DNA of 64,000 nucleotides from Kribbella pratensis (GCF_004366075.1 NZ_SODU01000001.1:2129134-2193133); one strand, 5' to 3'. Shown: positions 41,374 to 50,574, counted from the stretch's first letter. The notes: a model not told the origin generated them from the letters alone. Program-made: numbers and translations.

Positions 41374-42354
41374 GTGGAGATTGTGCGGGTGGACGGGCGG
41401 GATGCGGACGCGTTTCGGCGGTTCTACGAGGTGAAGTTCGACGTACGGCGGGAAGAGTTGGAGTTTCCGGCGGGCATGGGGCTCGAAGAGGCTCGGGTGT
41501 TCATGGCGCGGGAGCATGCTGAAGTGCGGGCGGACGGGCTCGGGCTGGTGGACGGAGACACGTGGCTCGGGGTCGCGTGGCTCGACTGGTGGTTGGTGGG
41601 GAACACCGACACCGTGGACGTGGAGCTCGCGGTCGCTCCGGCGTACCGGCGGCGTGGGGTTGCGACGAAGCTGCTCGACGCGGCGATCGAGCGCGCAAGG
41701 GCCGACGGCCGGCGGATCGTTTCGGGGACGAACGTCGCTGGTGATCCGGTGACCGGCGAAAGCCCGGGTACGGCGTTCGCGGCGGCGCGGGGGTTCGTGA
41801 AGAAGCATGCCGAGCTGCATCAGGTCGCCGAGCTGCCGATGACCGACGTGGTGGAGCAGCCGGTCGACGGGTACGAGATCGTCCAGTGGCGGGAGCACGC
41901 GCCGGACGAGTGGCTCGAGCAGTTCGTGGAGTTGCTGAGTGGGATGAGCGAGGACGTACCGACCGGCGATCGCACCTCCGAGGCGGTTCGCTGGACGCCC
42001 GACCTCGTCCGGGACGCCGAGGAGCGCCGCGTCGCCCAGGGCCGGTTCACCTACACCACAGCCGCCGTACACACCGCCTCCGGCGAGCTGGCGGCGTACA
42101 CGCAGATGGGCGGTACGCCGGAAACCCCCGACCGACTCAACCAGTACGACACCTACGTACGTCGTGCGCACCGCGGCAACCGTCTCGGGATCGCGGTGAA
42201 GGGCCCCAATCTCCGCGCCCTCCAAGCCGACGTCGCGCTCCCCGCCGTACTCCACACCTGGAACGCCCCCGAGAACGCGCCCATGATCGCCGTCAACACC
42301 AAGCTCGGCTTCCGCCCGGTCGCCCAACGCACGATGTGGGAGCGAACGCTCTAG
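41374..42354 (+). CDS. GNAT family N-acetyltransferase, two-domain
   Basis: The product is 326 residues from GTG 41374. Two GNAT-like halves are present. The first has the acetyl-CoA loop in LAVAPAYRRRGVATKLLDAA (about 85-110). The second (about 170-325) has YVRRAHRGNRLGIAVKG and ends NTKLGFRPVAQRTMWE. Tandem GNATs of this design include mycothiol-type and peptide acetyltransferases. The actual substrate is unknown. Confidence 0.83.
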   Translation: MEIVRVDGRDADAFRRFYEVKFDVRREELEFPAGMGLEEARVFMAREHAEVRADGLGLVDGDTWLGVAWLDWWLVGNTDTVDVELAVAPAYRRRGVATKLLDAAIERARADGRRIVSGTNVAGDPVTGESPGTAFAAARGFVKKHAELHQVAELPMTDVVEQPVDGYEIVQWREHAPDEWLEQFVELLSGMSEDVPTGDRTSEAVRWTPDLVRDAEERRVAQGRFTYTTAAVHTASGELAAYTQMGGTPETPDRLNQYDTYVRRAHRGNRLGIAVKGPNLRALQADVALPAVLHTWNAPENAPMIAVNTKLGFRPVAQRTMWERTL

Positions 42355-42570
42355 CTACAGCTTGCGCATCGCGCGGTAGGCGCAGTCGGCCAGGTGATCC
42401 AGCACCTGCGCCCGTCCGTCATGCGGGTGCTCGGCGGTACAGACCACGACCTTCGTGCCGACCGCGTGGATCCGGCCGTGGTGCTCGATCGCGTCCCGGA
42501 CTACCCAGGACAGCAGAACCACTGTCAGCACCAGGCAGGCCGCCGGCTTCCGAGACCCGATCACGACCAC
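42355..42570 (-). CDS. Small hypothetical membrane protein
   Basis: The best start is uncertain. GTG 42570 gives about 71 residues beginning VVIGSRKPAACLVLTVVLLS, with one transmembrane segment, then a region with HHGRIHAVGTKVVV and a C-terminal HPHDGRAQVLDHLADCAYR. An upstream GTG at 42639 would give 94 residues. The stop abuts the acetyltransferase stop. No family is recognised, and it could be spurious. Confidence 0.4.
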   Translation of the reverse strand: MVVIGSRKPAACLVLTVVLLSWVVRDAIEHHGRIHAVGTKVVVCTAEHPHDGRAQVLDHLADCAYRAMRKL

Positions 42571-42851
42571 AGGGTCGCATCCGGCGCAGCGGCCGTCGTC
42601 ACCGGACCCTCCAAGCGCTTGAAATTCGTCAACCAACACAGCGAATCACGTGAATCTTTACTGCCGGTCCGCGAAGGGTTGTGCACGGGCGGTGATGAGC
42701 GGATCGTGAAACCAGAGCAGCGACTTGGGGGCCGACTGTTCGGTGGGGGAAGGCGGCAGGACCGTCTTCGGTCGAGGGGTGCGCTGGGGGTGGTCTCTCC
42801 TCGGTTCGGCGTGCGCCGGCCTGCTCGTGCGCCCCCGCAGAAGGGGGAGAG

Positions 42852-45161
42852 ATGCCGAGGAAGGCCAACGGGCGGGCGGACAAGCACCGGGACGACCGGA
42901 TGCCGGGCGAGGCCCCGGCGAGCGAGTCGAACGGGCATGCCACCAGCGAACAACCCACGGCGAACGGGATGCCGGCTTCCGGCAGTACGACGAACATGAG
43001 CGGCGGATCGCCGGCCGCAGACATGGGTGGAGGCGGATCGCCGGCCGCGGACATGGGCGGCGGCGGCTCGCCGGCCGGCGCCGGAATGAGCGGCGGCGGA
43101 GCACCCGGCGGGGCAGGCATGACAGGTGGCGGATCGCCTGGCGGTGCCGGGATGTCGGGCGGCGGCCAGGCCGGTGGTGCCGGTATGAGCGGCGCGACCG
43201 ACAGCGGACGCACGGACTTCCCGACCCGTCGCCAGTGCGGCGTGATGGACGTGCACCGGCGACTGCTGTCGACCTCACCGGCGTACGCCGCAGCGCGATC
43301 GGCACTCGAGACCGCGACGATGCGCTACGTCGCAGCGCAGCAACGGTTCACCGGGATCGCCCGCATCCCCTGTGTCGTCCACGTCGTCTGGAACACCAAC
43401 GCGCAGAACATCTCGCAGGCCCAGATCGACAGCCAGATCGACGTACTGAACCGCGACTACCGTGCCACCAACCCGGACACGAGCATCGTTCCGGGCGTGT
43501 TCAGCGGCCTGATCGCGGACACCCGGATCGAGTTCTACCTGGCCACCGAGGACCCGAACGGGAACCCGACGACCGGCGTCACCCGGACCCAGACGAGTAC
43601 GGCGAGCTTCGGCACCGACGACAAGGTGAAGTCGTCCGCCACCGGCGGCATCGACCCGTGGGACACCGCCCACTACCTGAACATCTGGGTGTGCCAGCTC
43701 GGCGGCGGCCTGCTCGGGTACGCACAGTTCCCCGGCGGCCCGGCGAACACCGACGGCGTGGTCATCCTGCACAGCGGCTTCGGCACGAACGGTACGGCGA
43801 CAGCGCCGTTCGACCTCGGCCGGACCGCGACCCACGAGGTCGGGCACTACCTGAACCTGCTGCACATCTGGGGCGACGACGGCAGCGGCTGCAGCGGCAG
43901 CGACGAGTGCGCCGACACCCCGAACGCGGCCGGCCCGAACTTCGGCGTACCGACGTTCCCGCACGTGACCTGCAGCAACGGGCCGAACGGCGACCTGTTC
44001 TACGACTACATGGACTACACCGACGATCGCGGCATGGTCATGTTCACCACCGACCAGGTGACGCGGATGCACGCGTGTCTGGACACCGTGCGCAAGGACC
44101 TTCCGGACTTCGGCGGCGCCGGTACGCCGGAACCCGCCGGATCGGTCGTCGCGTGGGGCGCGAACCGGCTCGACGCGTTCGTGCTCGGCACCGACCTGGC
44201 GATGTATCACAAGTGGTGGGACGGATCGGCCTGGGGACCGTCCGTCGCAGGTTACGAGTACCAGGGTGGAATCTGTATGAGCGCTCCTGAAGTCGCGTCC
44301 TGGGCGCCGAACCGGCTGGACGCGTTCGTCCTCGGCACCGATCACGCGCTGTACCACAAGTGGTGGGACGGCACGGCCTGGAACGGCTACGAGAACCTTG
44401 GCGGGATCTGCATGAGCCCGCCGCGGCTGGCGACCTGGGGTCCGGACCGGCTCGACGCGTTCGTCCTCGGCACCGACCGGGCGCTGTACCACAAGTGGTG
44501 GGACGGCACGGCCTGGAACGGCTACGAATACCTCGGCGGGATCTGCATGAGCCCACCGGAGGTTGTTGCCTGGGGCCCCGATCGGCTCGACGCGTTCGTG
44601 CTCGGCACGGACAACGCGGTCTACCACAAGTGGTGGGACGGCTCGGCCTGGAACGGGTACGAGTACCTCGGCGGCGTCTGCGCTTCACCGCCGCGCGTCG
44701 TCGCCTGGGGCTCCGACCGGCTGGACATGTTCGTCATCGGCACCGACTCGGCGTTGTATCACAAGTGGTACGACGGCTCGGCGTGGTCGGACTGGGAGTA
44801 CATGGGCGGTGTGTGTACGACGGCGCCGACCGTGGTCTCGTGGGGTCCGGACCGGCTGGACGTGTTCGTGCTCGGAACGGACTCGGCGCTCTACCACAAG
44901 TGGTGGGACGGCTCCGCGTGGGGACCGTCGCTCACCGGGTACGAGTACCTGGGCGGGATCTGCACCGACGAGCCGCGCGTGGTCTCGTGGGACACGAACC
45001 GGCTGGACGTGTTCGTCACCGGAACCGACAAGCAGCTCTACCACAAGTGGTGGGACGGATCGGCCTGGAACGGCTACGAGCCGCTCGGCGGCGTCATCAG
45101 TGACTTCAAGGTGACGGTGCCCGACTCGCCGGCCACGATCCACCAGGGGGTGGGGCTCTGA
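42852..45161 (+). CDS. M43-type zinc metalloprotease with C-terminal seven-blade PLL-like propeller
   Basis: The protein has 769 residues from ATG 42852, with GGGGGAGAG just upstream. Residues 1-120 are hydrophilic and then Gly/Met/Ser-rich (repeated [10 protein letters not shown] and GGAGMSGGG). The protease core (about 125-425) has the extended zinc motif [11 protein letters not shown] (His328, Glu329, His332, His338) and the Met-turn YMDY (Met387), as in pappalysin-type M43 enzymes. From about 430 seven repeats of about 45-50 residues ([19 protein letters not shown]) form a lectin-like propeller. No signal peptide is visible, odd for such a protease. It is coupled to the next gene. Confidence 0.9.
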   Translation: MPRKANGRADKHRDDRMPGEAPASESNGHATSEQPTANGMPASGSTTNMSGGSPAADMGGGGSPAADMGGGGSPAGAGMSGGGAPGGAGMTGGGSPGGAGMSGGGQAGGAGMSGATDSGRTDFPTRRQCGVMDVHRRLLSTSPAYAAARSALETATMRYVAAQQRFTGIARIPCVVHVVWNTNAQNISQAQIDSQIDVLNRDYRATNPDTSIVPGVFSGLIADTRIEFYLATEDPNGNPTTGVTRTQTSTASFGTDDKVKSSATGGIDPWDTAHYLNIWVCQLGGGLLGYAQFPGGPANTDGVVILHSGFGTNGTATAPFDLGRTATHEVGHYLNLLHIWGDDGSGCSGSDECADTPNAAGPNFGVPTFPHVTCSNGPNGDLFYDYMDYTDDRGMVMFTTDQVTRMHACLDTVRKDLPDFGGAGTPEPAGSVVAWGANRLDAFVLGTDLAMYHKWWDGSAWGPSVAGYEYQGGICMSAPEVASWAPNRLDAFVLGTDHALYHKWWDGTAWNGYENLGGICMSPPRLATWGPDRLDAFVLGTDRALYHKWWDGTAWNGYEYLGGICMSPPEVVAWGPDRLDAFVLGTDNAVYHKWWDGSAWNGYEYLGGVCASPPRVVAWGSDRLDMFVIGTDSALYHKWYDGSAWSDWEYMGGVCTTAPTVVSWGPDRLDVFVLGTDSALYHKWWDGSAWGPSLTGYEYLGGICTDEPRVVSWDTNRLDVFVTGTDKQLYHKWWDGSAWNGYEPLGGVISDFKVTVPDSPATIHQGVGL
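44140..45110 (+). repeat. Seven tandem propeller-blade repeats
   Basis: Seven copies of a 135-150-bp unit encode VVxWGxxRLDx[18 protein letters not shown] and a G(Y)E(Y)LGG(I/V)C block. The blades with GPS...GYEY (first and sixth) are longer. A single diverged blade appears at the end of the M28 peptidase gene downstream. Confidence 0.85.
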
Positions 45162-45487
45162 CCACCTCACCGATCGGGCACTGGACACATTCCGTCGAGG
45201 AAGACCACGACGGGATCAGCGTCTACCGCCGCGACGACTACGCCTTCCCGCCGGCCCGCGGCCGGCGGGGGGTGGAGTTCCGCGCGGACGGAACGTTCGT
45301 TCCCCTGATGATCGGCCGCGGCGATGCCCCGCAGGCAGGTCCGGTGGGTCGTTGGACCCCAGACGGCCGCCTCGCCCCCGCCCCGGCCGATGCCAACCCC
45401 TTCCAGGGAACGTCCTTGGAAGCCGGACCCGGGCGCATCGTCTCGGCGACACCCGACCGCCTCGAGATCGCTTGGGGACAACCATGA
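45158..45487 (+). CDS. Small lipocalin-like protein of the protease operon, probable CTG start
   Basis: The frame is open from 45158, where CTG overlaps the upstream stop as CTGA and follows a strong AGGGGG. The sequence from there ([20 protein letters not shown], then [20 protein letters not shown] and WTPDGRL) looks like one continuous domain, so the GTG at 45272 would cut it in half. This gives 109 residues with no signal peptide, rich in beta-strand character. Similar short proteins are known to me only as unnamed actinobacterial families. The stop overlaps the M28 start (ATGA). A partner or inhibitor of the proteases is possible, but that is a guess. Confidence 0.6.
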   Translation: MTTSPIGHWTHSVEEDHDGISVYRRDDYAFPPARGRRGVEFRADGTFVPLMIGRGDAPQAGPVGRWTPDGRLAPAPADANPFQGTSLEAGPGRIVSATPDRLEIAWGQP

Positions 45488-46794
45488 CCACACGACCCGT
45501 GCGCTATCTGGTCGTACCGACTGCGGATGCGGCCGACGGCGCGCAGTCGGCACGGTTCGGGGAGCAGACCCTCCTCTGGGTCCCGGCTGACCAACGCCTC
45601 GGCCGGGCCTCCCGAACCGCTCCCGGACTGCTGCTCGTCACCCAGGTGGGCCGCAGCTTCCAGGACGAGTACCCCGACGTTTCCCCCCTGCTCGATCACG
45701 GCCGGCACCTGGTGATCTCGGCCGCCGACAAGCCCCGTCGACGGTCCAACCACTGCTGGCGAATCGAGCCCCTGCGAGCCGGTACGACGGTCATCGACAC
45801 CCCTCCCGTCGTACCGGCGCGCGCTGACCCGGCCGTCGCGCAACTCGTCGCCGACGTGTCCACGACGTCGTACCGGAGCGACCTGACCTGGCTGGCGAGC
45901 CTGCCGACCAGGCATTCGCTGAGTGCGACGTTCACGCAGGCGATGGACTTCGCCGCCGACCGAATGGTTGCCCTCGGCTACCAAACGGTCCGGACGCCGG
46001 TCACTGTGGGCGCCGGCCGCTCCGCGAATCTGATCGGCGACCGGGCCGGTATCGGATCCGGCCGTGGACTGGTGATCGTCACCGCCCACCTGGACTCGAT
46101 CAACCTGGCGGGCGGCCCGGCCGCAGCGGCACCGGGAGCCGACGACAACGGCAGCGGATCGGCCGGGGTGCTGGAGCTCGGTCGATTGTTGGCAATCCGA
46201 TTGTGGAAACACGACATTCGCCTGATCCTGTTCGGCGGCGAGGAGGAGGGCCTGTTCGGCAGCAAGCAGTACGTCGCCACGCTGCCGCCGGCCGAGCGAT
46301 CCCGCGTCCGCGCCGTACTCAACATGGACATGATCGCGACCAAGAACTCCGCTACACCGACCGTTCTCCTCGAGGGCGCACAGGTATCGGCCGCTCAGAT
46401 CAGTGCGCTGGCGACCGCCGCCGCGACGTACACAAGTTTGAAGGTGCAGACCTCGCTCAACCCGTTCGCGAGCGATCACGTTCCATTCATCGACGCGGGG
46501 ATGCCCGCGGTGCTGACGATCGAGGGTGCGGACAGCGCGAACGGTCACATCCACTCCGCCAACGACACACTGAACTTCATCGACTGGTCGTTCGCCACAG
46601 AGATCCTGCGGATGAACATCGCCGCCCTCGCCGGCTGGCTGGAGCCCGCGACCGTGCGCCCACGCCCCACCGGCTCCGTGGTCTCCTGGGGCCCGGGCCG
46701 GATCGACGTCTTCGCGGTCAGCACGGATTCCGCCTTGCTCCACAAGGCTTTCGACGGTTCTTGGCACGATTTCGAGGCGCTGGGCACGGTATGA
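45484..46794 (+). CDS. M28-family zinc aminopeptidase with one propeller blade
   Basis: The protein has 436 residues from ATG 45484. The N-terminal about 140 residues have no signal peptide. The M28 core has two zinc-site sets: His202 in TAHLDS, Asp220/Asp221 in PGADDNGSG, Glu253/Glu254 in GGEEEGLFGS, Asp282 in MDMI and His332 in SDHVPF. The C-terminal 40 residues (SVVSWGPGRIDVFAVSTDSA) match a single blade of the propeller of the first gene. It is the last of the three coupled genes and is followed by a perfect 16-bp terminator. Confidence 0.9.
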   Translation: MTTRPVRYLVVPTADAADGAQSARFGEQTLLWVPADQRLGRASRTAPGLLLVTQVGRSFQDEYPDVSPLLDHGRHLVISAADKPRRRSNHCWRIEPLRAGTTVIDTPPVVPARADPAVAQLVADVSTTSYRSDLTWLASLPTRHSLSATFTQAMDFAADRMVALGYQTVRTPVTVGAGRSANLIGDRAGIGSGRGLVIVTAHLDSINLAGGPAAAAPGADDNGSGSAGVLELGRLLAIRLWKHDIRLILFGGEEEGLFGSKQYVATLPPAERSRVRAVLNMDMIATKNSATPTVLLEGAQVSAAQISALATAAATYTSLKVQTSLNPFASDHVPFIDAGMPAVLTIEGADSANGHIHSANDTLNFIDWSFATEILRMNIAALAGWLEPATVRPRPTGSVVSWGPGRIDVFAVSTDSALLHKAFDGSWHDFEALGTV

Positions 46795-46841
46795 GGGTGT
46801 CTGAGGACCCCGCGCAGTAGGCGCAGGGTCCTCAGACACCC
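46795..46841 (+). terminator. Terminator of the protease operon
   Basis: GGGTGTCTGAGGACCC and its exact complement GGGTCCTCAGACACCC (46826-46841) form a 16-bp stem with a 15-base loop, starting right at the M28 stop. There is little U-tract, as is common in high-GC actinobacteria. Confidence 0.85.
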
Positions 46842-46856
46842 TCTAAGCTGTCAGGT

Positions 46857-48176
46857 ATGTGGAGCCCGAATGCGCGTGACGTTGGCGGACTTCCGACGCG
46901 GTACGGCGTCCAGACCCGGCCGCGGGCCGTCGTCCGCAGCGATTCCCTCGACGCCGCGGACCTGGCCGCTTTCGAGGCGCTCGACGCGGGACTCGTTCTC
47001 GATCTGCGGTCCGACTGGGAGATCAAGCAACCACATCCGCTCGAGGGCACACCGGCGTACCAGCGGATCCCGTGGATCGACCCGGAGGCCGAGCGGCTGC
47101 GTGATGCGGATGCGGAGCCGCGGCTGGTCGATGTCTACCGCAACAGTCTTACGCGCAACGCGGCCCACATCGGCCGGATCTTCGCCGCGATCGCGGACGC
47201 GCCGGCGGATCGGCCGGTCGTGGTGCACTGCAAGGCGGGCAAGGACCGGACCGGCCTGACGATCGCGGTGCTGCTCGACCTGGCCGGCGTACCGCGGGAA
47301 CAGATCGCGGCCGACTACGCGATCAGCGAGGTGCACCTCGGGATCCAGGACGGACCGGAGTTCACCCGGACCCTTCCGGAGACGATCCTCGGGTCACTCG
47401 AGCACCTCGACGAGCTCGGCGGCGTGCGTGCGTACCTGTCCTGGCTGGGGTTGAGCGCGGCCCAGATCCACCGGCTCGCCACGCGGCTCGTGCCGGTCGA
47501 GGTGCAGGCGATCGTGTTCGACTTCGACGGCCTGCTGATGGACACCGAGACCACGATGGTCGAGAGCTGGCGGGCCGAGTGGGCGCACCACGGTCTCGAA
47601 CTCGAGCTGGACAGCTTCTGGCCCGGCCACGGCGGTGACATCACCGAGGACCGGTACGCGATCCTCGCGGCGGCCGTCGGCACCGACTTCGACCGGACGG
47701 CGAGTCACGCTCGCCGCCTCGCGCACCGGGAGCGGCTGCACGCCGAGCTCGACTTCCGGCCGGGGATCCGGGCCTGGATCGCGACGGCGCGGGAGCTGGG
47801 CCTTCGGGTGGCGATCGCCAGCAGCTCGCCACGCAAGTGGGTGGTCGGCCACCTGGAGCGGGTCGGTGCGGTCGATCTTTTCGACCACATCGTCACCGGC
47901 GACGAGGTCGAGACGCACAAACCCGATCCGGCGATCTACGAGCTGGCGCTGCAGCGTCTCGGCGTACCGGGCTCATCGGCGATCGCTGTCGAGGACACGG
48001 CGCACGGGGTGGCTGCGGCGCAGGCGGCCGACATGTACGCCGTCGCCGTACCCAATCCGTTCGTCACGGCCGACGCGGTGGCCGAGGCCGACCTGGTTCT
48101 GGGCAGCGCTGACGAGCTCTTGCTCACCGACTTGCTTCTTTCCGCCGCGCCGAAAGTCTCGACGTCTCGTAACTGA
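46857..48176 (+). CDS. Tyrosine phosphatase fused to a HAD-family hydrolase
   Basis: The product is 439 residues from ATG 46857. Residues 1-215 are a tyrosine/dual-specificity phosphatase: NARDVGGLPT, then the P-loop VVHCKAGKDRTG with catalytic Cys125 and Arg131. Residues about 218-435 are a HAD-IA hydrolase of the beta-phosphoglucomutase subgroup: motif I FDFDGLLMDTE with Asp222/Asp224, ASSSPRKWV (motif II), HKPDPAIYELAL (motif III Lys) and AVEDTAHG. All motifs are intact in both halves. There is no clear ribosome-binding site; TAAGCT lies 7 bases before the ATG, suggesting a leaderless message. Confidence 0.85.
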   Translation: MWSPNARDVGGLPTRYGVQTRPRAVVRSDSLDAADLAAFEALDAGLVLDLRSDWEIKQPHPLEGTPAYQRIPWIDPEAERLRDADAEPRLVDVYRNSLTRNAAHIGRIFAAIADAPADRPVVVHCKAGKDRTGLTIAVLLDLAGVPREQIAADYAISEVHLGIQDGPEFTRTLPETILGSLEHLDELGGVRAYLSWLGLSAAQIHRLATRLVPVEVQAIVFDFDGLLMDTETTMVESWRAEWAHHGLELELDSFWPGHGGDITEDRYAILAAAVGTDFDRTASHARRLAHRERLHAELDFRPGIRAWIATARELGLRVAIASSSPRKWVVGHLERVGAVDLFDHIVTGDEVETHKPDPAIYELALQRLGVPGSSAIAVEDTAHGVAAAQAADMYAVAVPNPFVTADAVAEADLVLGSADELLLTDLLLSAAPKVSTSRN

Positions 48177-48226
48177 GTGACCTAATCTGCTGACCCTCTG
48201 TAGGTTTCCAACTGGAGGGTGGTCAG

Positions 48227-48595
48227 ATGCGGAAACTCGTAACGACGGTCGCGGCCGTTGCGGCGGCTGCGGCAGGTCTGACGGTCGCGGCGCCGGCCCA
48301 GGCTTCGACCTCGGCCTGCGATCTGGTGACGGCGAAGTCGGTCGGGTACTCGGCGTTGATGCTGTACGTCGCCGTGGGCCTGGAGGGCTGCTCCAACAGC
48401 GTGACCGAGGTGCGCGTCGAGCTGCAGAAGGGCGCCAGCGCGAGCGGACCGTTCACCACGGTCGCGGAGACGTACGCGTACTCCGGCGGCGGCGCCTGGT
48501 TCGACGAAGGCACCGGCTGCGGCTACTACGTCGGCGTGGCCCACTGGCAGGACCAGACCGAGACGACCCCAACCCCGGCGTACTACTGCAACTGA
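48227..48595 (+). CDS. Small secreted protein
   Basis: The product is 122 residues, with GGAGGG about 9 bases before ATG 48227. A Sec signal peptide (RKLVTTVAAVAAAAAGLTVA, cut after AQA) is followed by a mature domain of about 95 residues with four Cys (CDL, GCSN, GCGYY and C-terminal YYCN), likely two disulfides. I do not recognise the family. The 3' end overlaps the convergent MFS gene by 13 bases. Confidence 0.75.
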   Translation: MRKLVTTVAAVAAAAAGLTVAAPAQASTSACDLVTAKSVGYSALMLYVAVGLEGCSNSVTEVRVELQKGASASGPFTTVAETYAYSGGGAWFDEGTGCGYYVGVAHWQDQTETTPTPAYYCN

Positions 48596-50034
48596 CTCCG
48601 CTGGTGGACGGCGGTTCGCCGGTGGACGACGATCCCGTAGCGGACGGCGGCAGCAACGGACAGGACCAGTACGGCGTTCACCGCGCACGCCCATGCCATG
48701 CCGATCCCGGCGCCATGCTCGGCTGCGGCGAAGTAGATGGTCCCGACCAACGCCACACCTGCCGCACTGCCGAACTGCTGGGTCGTCGTGAGCGCGCCCG
48801 CCGCGGCTCCTGCGTGGTGCGGCGGCACGTCCAGCAGGGCGGCGCCGATCAGCGAGGGAAGGATCAACCCGTTGCCGAAGCTGATCGCAGCGGTGATCAG
48901 AACGATGACCGCGACCGACGCCTCGGCGCCGCCGGTCGCGGTCACCACGGCCAGCGCGGCCAGGCCGGCGGCGGCCAGCAGGCAGCCGCCGGCCAGGACG
49001 GACGATCCGTACCGGGCAGCGAGGCGTGGCGCGAGCAACGCGCTCACCGAGAACGTCACACCGGCCGGCACGAAGACGAGCCCGGCCGCGAACGCCCCGA
49101 GGCCGAGACCACCCTGCAGAAGCAGCGCCAGCGTGAACATGTAGCTGGGGAAGTACAGCATGAAGGCAAGGTTCGACAGGATCCCCGAGCGGAACGACGC
49201 GGCGCGGAACAGTGAAAGCTCCAACTGCGGCTGACCGCCGCGCCGGTGCAGAGCCTGCTGCCACCGCAGAGTCGCCGCCAGAGCGGGCACCGAGGCCGCC
49301 AGCGGGATCCACACCCACAGGGGCCAACCGGCGGTTCGACCGACGGTCAGCGGCACCAGCAGCAGACCGAGCCCGACCGCGAAGCCCAAGGCGCCGAGCG
49401 GATCGAGCTTGGCACCCTTGCTCCGGCTGGGCTCCTGGCCCGGCAGGACTCGCTGGGCGAAGAGCGCACCGATCACACCGATCGGCGCGTTGATCAAGAA
49501 GATCAGGCGCCAGCCGAGGCCGGCCAGATCCACAGTGACGAGCAGACCACCGAGCACCTGTCCCGCGATCGAGCCGACTCCGCCGGCTACGCCGTACCAA
49601 GCCATCGCCCGGGCGCGTCCGTGACCGGACGAGCCGGACGAGATCAGCGCCAGCACCTGCGGGAGCATGAGGGCTGCCGAGAGTCCCTGACCGAGCCGCG
49701 CGCCGATCAACTGCCCCGAGTTGACCGCGAGGCCGCACAGCACCGAGGTCGCGGCGAACGCGATCATTCCGCTCACGAAGAGCCTCCGGTGCCCGAACAA
49801 GTCGCCGAGCCGGCCACCCAGCACCAGCGCGCCGGCGTAGGCGAACGCATAGCCGCCGACCACGAACTCCAACTCGGCCTCGGTGGCCTGCAGATCGAGC
49901 CCGATCGACGGCGCGGCCACGTTCACCACGAAGAAGTCGAACTGGGCCATGAACGTCCCCGTCAGCAGCGCGACGAGGACAGCCGCCGGGACCGAACGGC
50001 TTCCGGCCTGGGGATCCGTTGCAGGACGAGTCAT
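48583..50034 (-). CDS. MFS transporter, 14-span DHA2 (EmrB/QacA) type
   Basis: The product is 483 residues. Typical motifs are motif A in GGRLGDLFGHRRLFVSG and motif C in WYGVAGGVGSIAGQVLGG, with about 14 hydrophobic spans, as in proton-driven multidrug exporters. The start is ATG 50034, opposite the Rrf2 gene. The 60-bp gap has a perfect inverted repeat (50048-50079), so the regulator very probably controls the pump. The substrate is unknown. Confidence 0.88.
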   Translation of the reverse strand: MTRPATDPQAGSRSVPAAVLVALLTGTFMAQFDFFVVNVAAPSIGLDLQATEAELEFVVGGYAFAYAGALVLGGRLGDLFGHRRLFVSGMIAFAATSVLCGLAVNSGQLIGARLGQGLSAALMLPQVLALISSGSSGHGRARAMAWYGVAGGVGSIAGQVLGGLLVTVDLAGLGWRLIFLINAPIGVIGALFAQRVLPGQEPSRSKGAKLDPLGALGFAVGLGLLLVPLTVGRTAGWPLWVWIPLAASVPALAATLRWQQALHRRGGQPQLELSLFRAASFRSGILSNLAFMLYFPSYMFTLALLLQGGLGLGAFAAGLVFVPAGVTFSVSALLAPRLAARYGSSVLAGGCLLAAAGLAALAVVTATGGAEASVAVIVLITAAISFGNGLILPSLIGAALLDVPPHHAGAAAGALTTTQQFGSAAGVALVGTIYFAAAEHGAGIGMAWACAVNAVLVLSVAAAVRYGIVVHRRTAVHQRSQLQ

Positions 50035-50047
50035 GGCAACATATCTA

Positions 50048-50079
50048 TCATGGATACTTGTTATCCACTATATCCATGA
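50048..50079. promoter_or_regulatory. Candidate Rrf2 operator between pump and regulator
   Basis: TCATGGATA (50048-50056) and TATCCATGA (50071-50079) are perfect 9-bp inverted repeats, 14 bases apart. A further inverted pair, GGATA/TATCC (50052-50056 and 50062-50066), lies inside. The stretch is AT-rich for this genome and overlaps both promoters. Confidence 0.72.
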
Positions 50080-50096
50080 AGTGCTATGGTTTCGGG

Positions 50097-50570
50097 ATGA
50101 AACTGTCCCAGGGTGTGGAGTGGATGCTGCACAGCGTCGCGGTGATCGCGCAGGCGCCCGCGGGGACAGCAGTGGCGCGCCGTGTGCTCGCCGAGAACTA
50201 CGACCTGCCCGAGGCCTACCTCGCCAAGCACCTCAAGGCCCTGGTGCGAGCCGGCGTCCTGGTGGCGACCACCGGCCCGACCGGTGGGTTCCGGCTCGCG
50301 CGCGACCCGGCCGGGATCACGGCACTGGACATCGTCGAGGCGATCGAGGGCAGCGCCCCACCGTTCACCTGTCAGGAGATCCGGCAGCGGGGACTTGCCG
50401 CCACTCCGCCGGAGCTGTGCCGCCGGCCGTGCGGGGTCGCGGCGGTGATGGATCGCGCGCACCAGGCGTGGCGCTCGACCTTGCAGGAAGTCACCGTGGC
50501 CGACCTGGTCAAGCTCACGCCGAAACCGCTGCGCGACCAGCTCGTCGCCCGGCTGAGCTCAGGCCGCTGA
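50097..50570 (+). CDS. Rrf2 family transcriptional regulator
   Basis: From ATG 50097 the protein is 157 residues. An N-terminal winged helix-turn-helix (KLSQGVEWMLHSVAVIAQAP, then YLAKHLKALVRAGVLVAT) precedes a region with Cys residues in FTCQEIRQ and ELCRRPCG. Three Cys at these places are the pattern of Rrf2 proteins that hold an Fe-S cluster (IscR/NsrR-like), but a simple thiol switch is equally possible. It is divergent from a multidrug MFS pump. The usual Rrf2 wing GPTGGFRLA is present. Confidence 0.88.
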   Translation: MKLSQGVEWMLHSVAVIAQAPAGTAVARRVLAENYDLPEAYLAKHLKALVRAGVLVATTGPTGGFRLARDPAGITALDIVEAIEGSAPPFTCQEIRQRGLAATPPELCRRPCGVAAVMDRAHQAWRSTLQEVTVADLVKLTPKPLRDQLVARLSSGR

Positions 50571-50574
50571 CAAC

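Noticed and set aside
42852..46794. Protease trio as cargo of a contractile injection system
   Set aside because: No sheath, baseplate or tube genes are in the window; kept only as one idea for how leaderless proteins might leave the cell.
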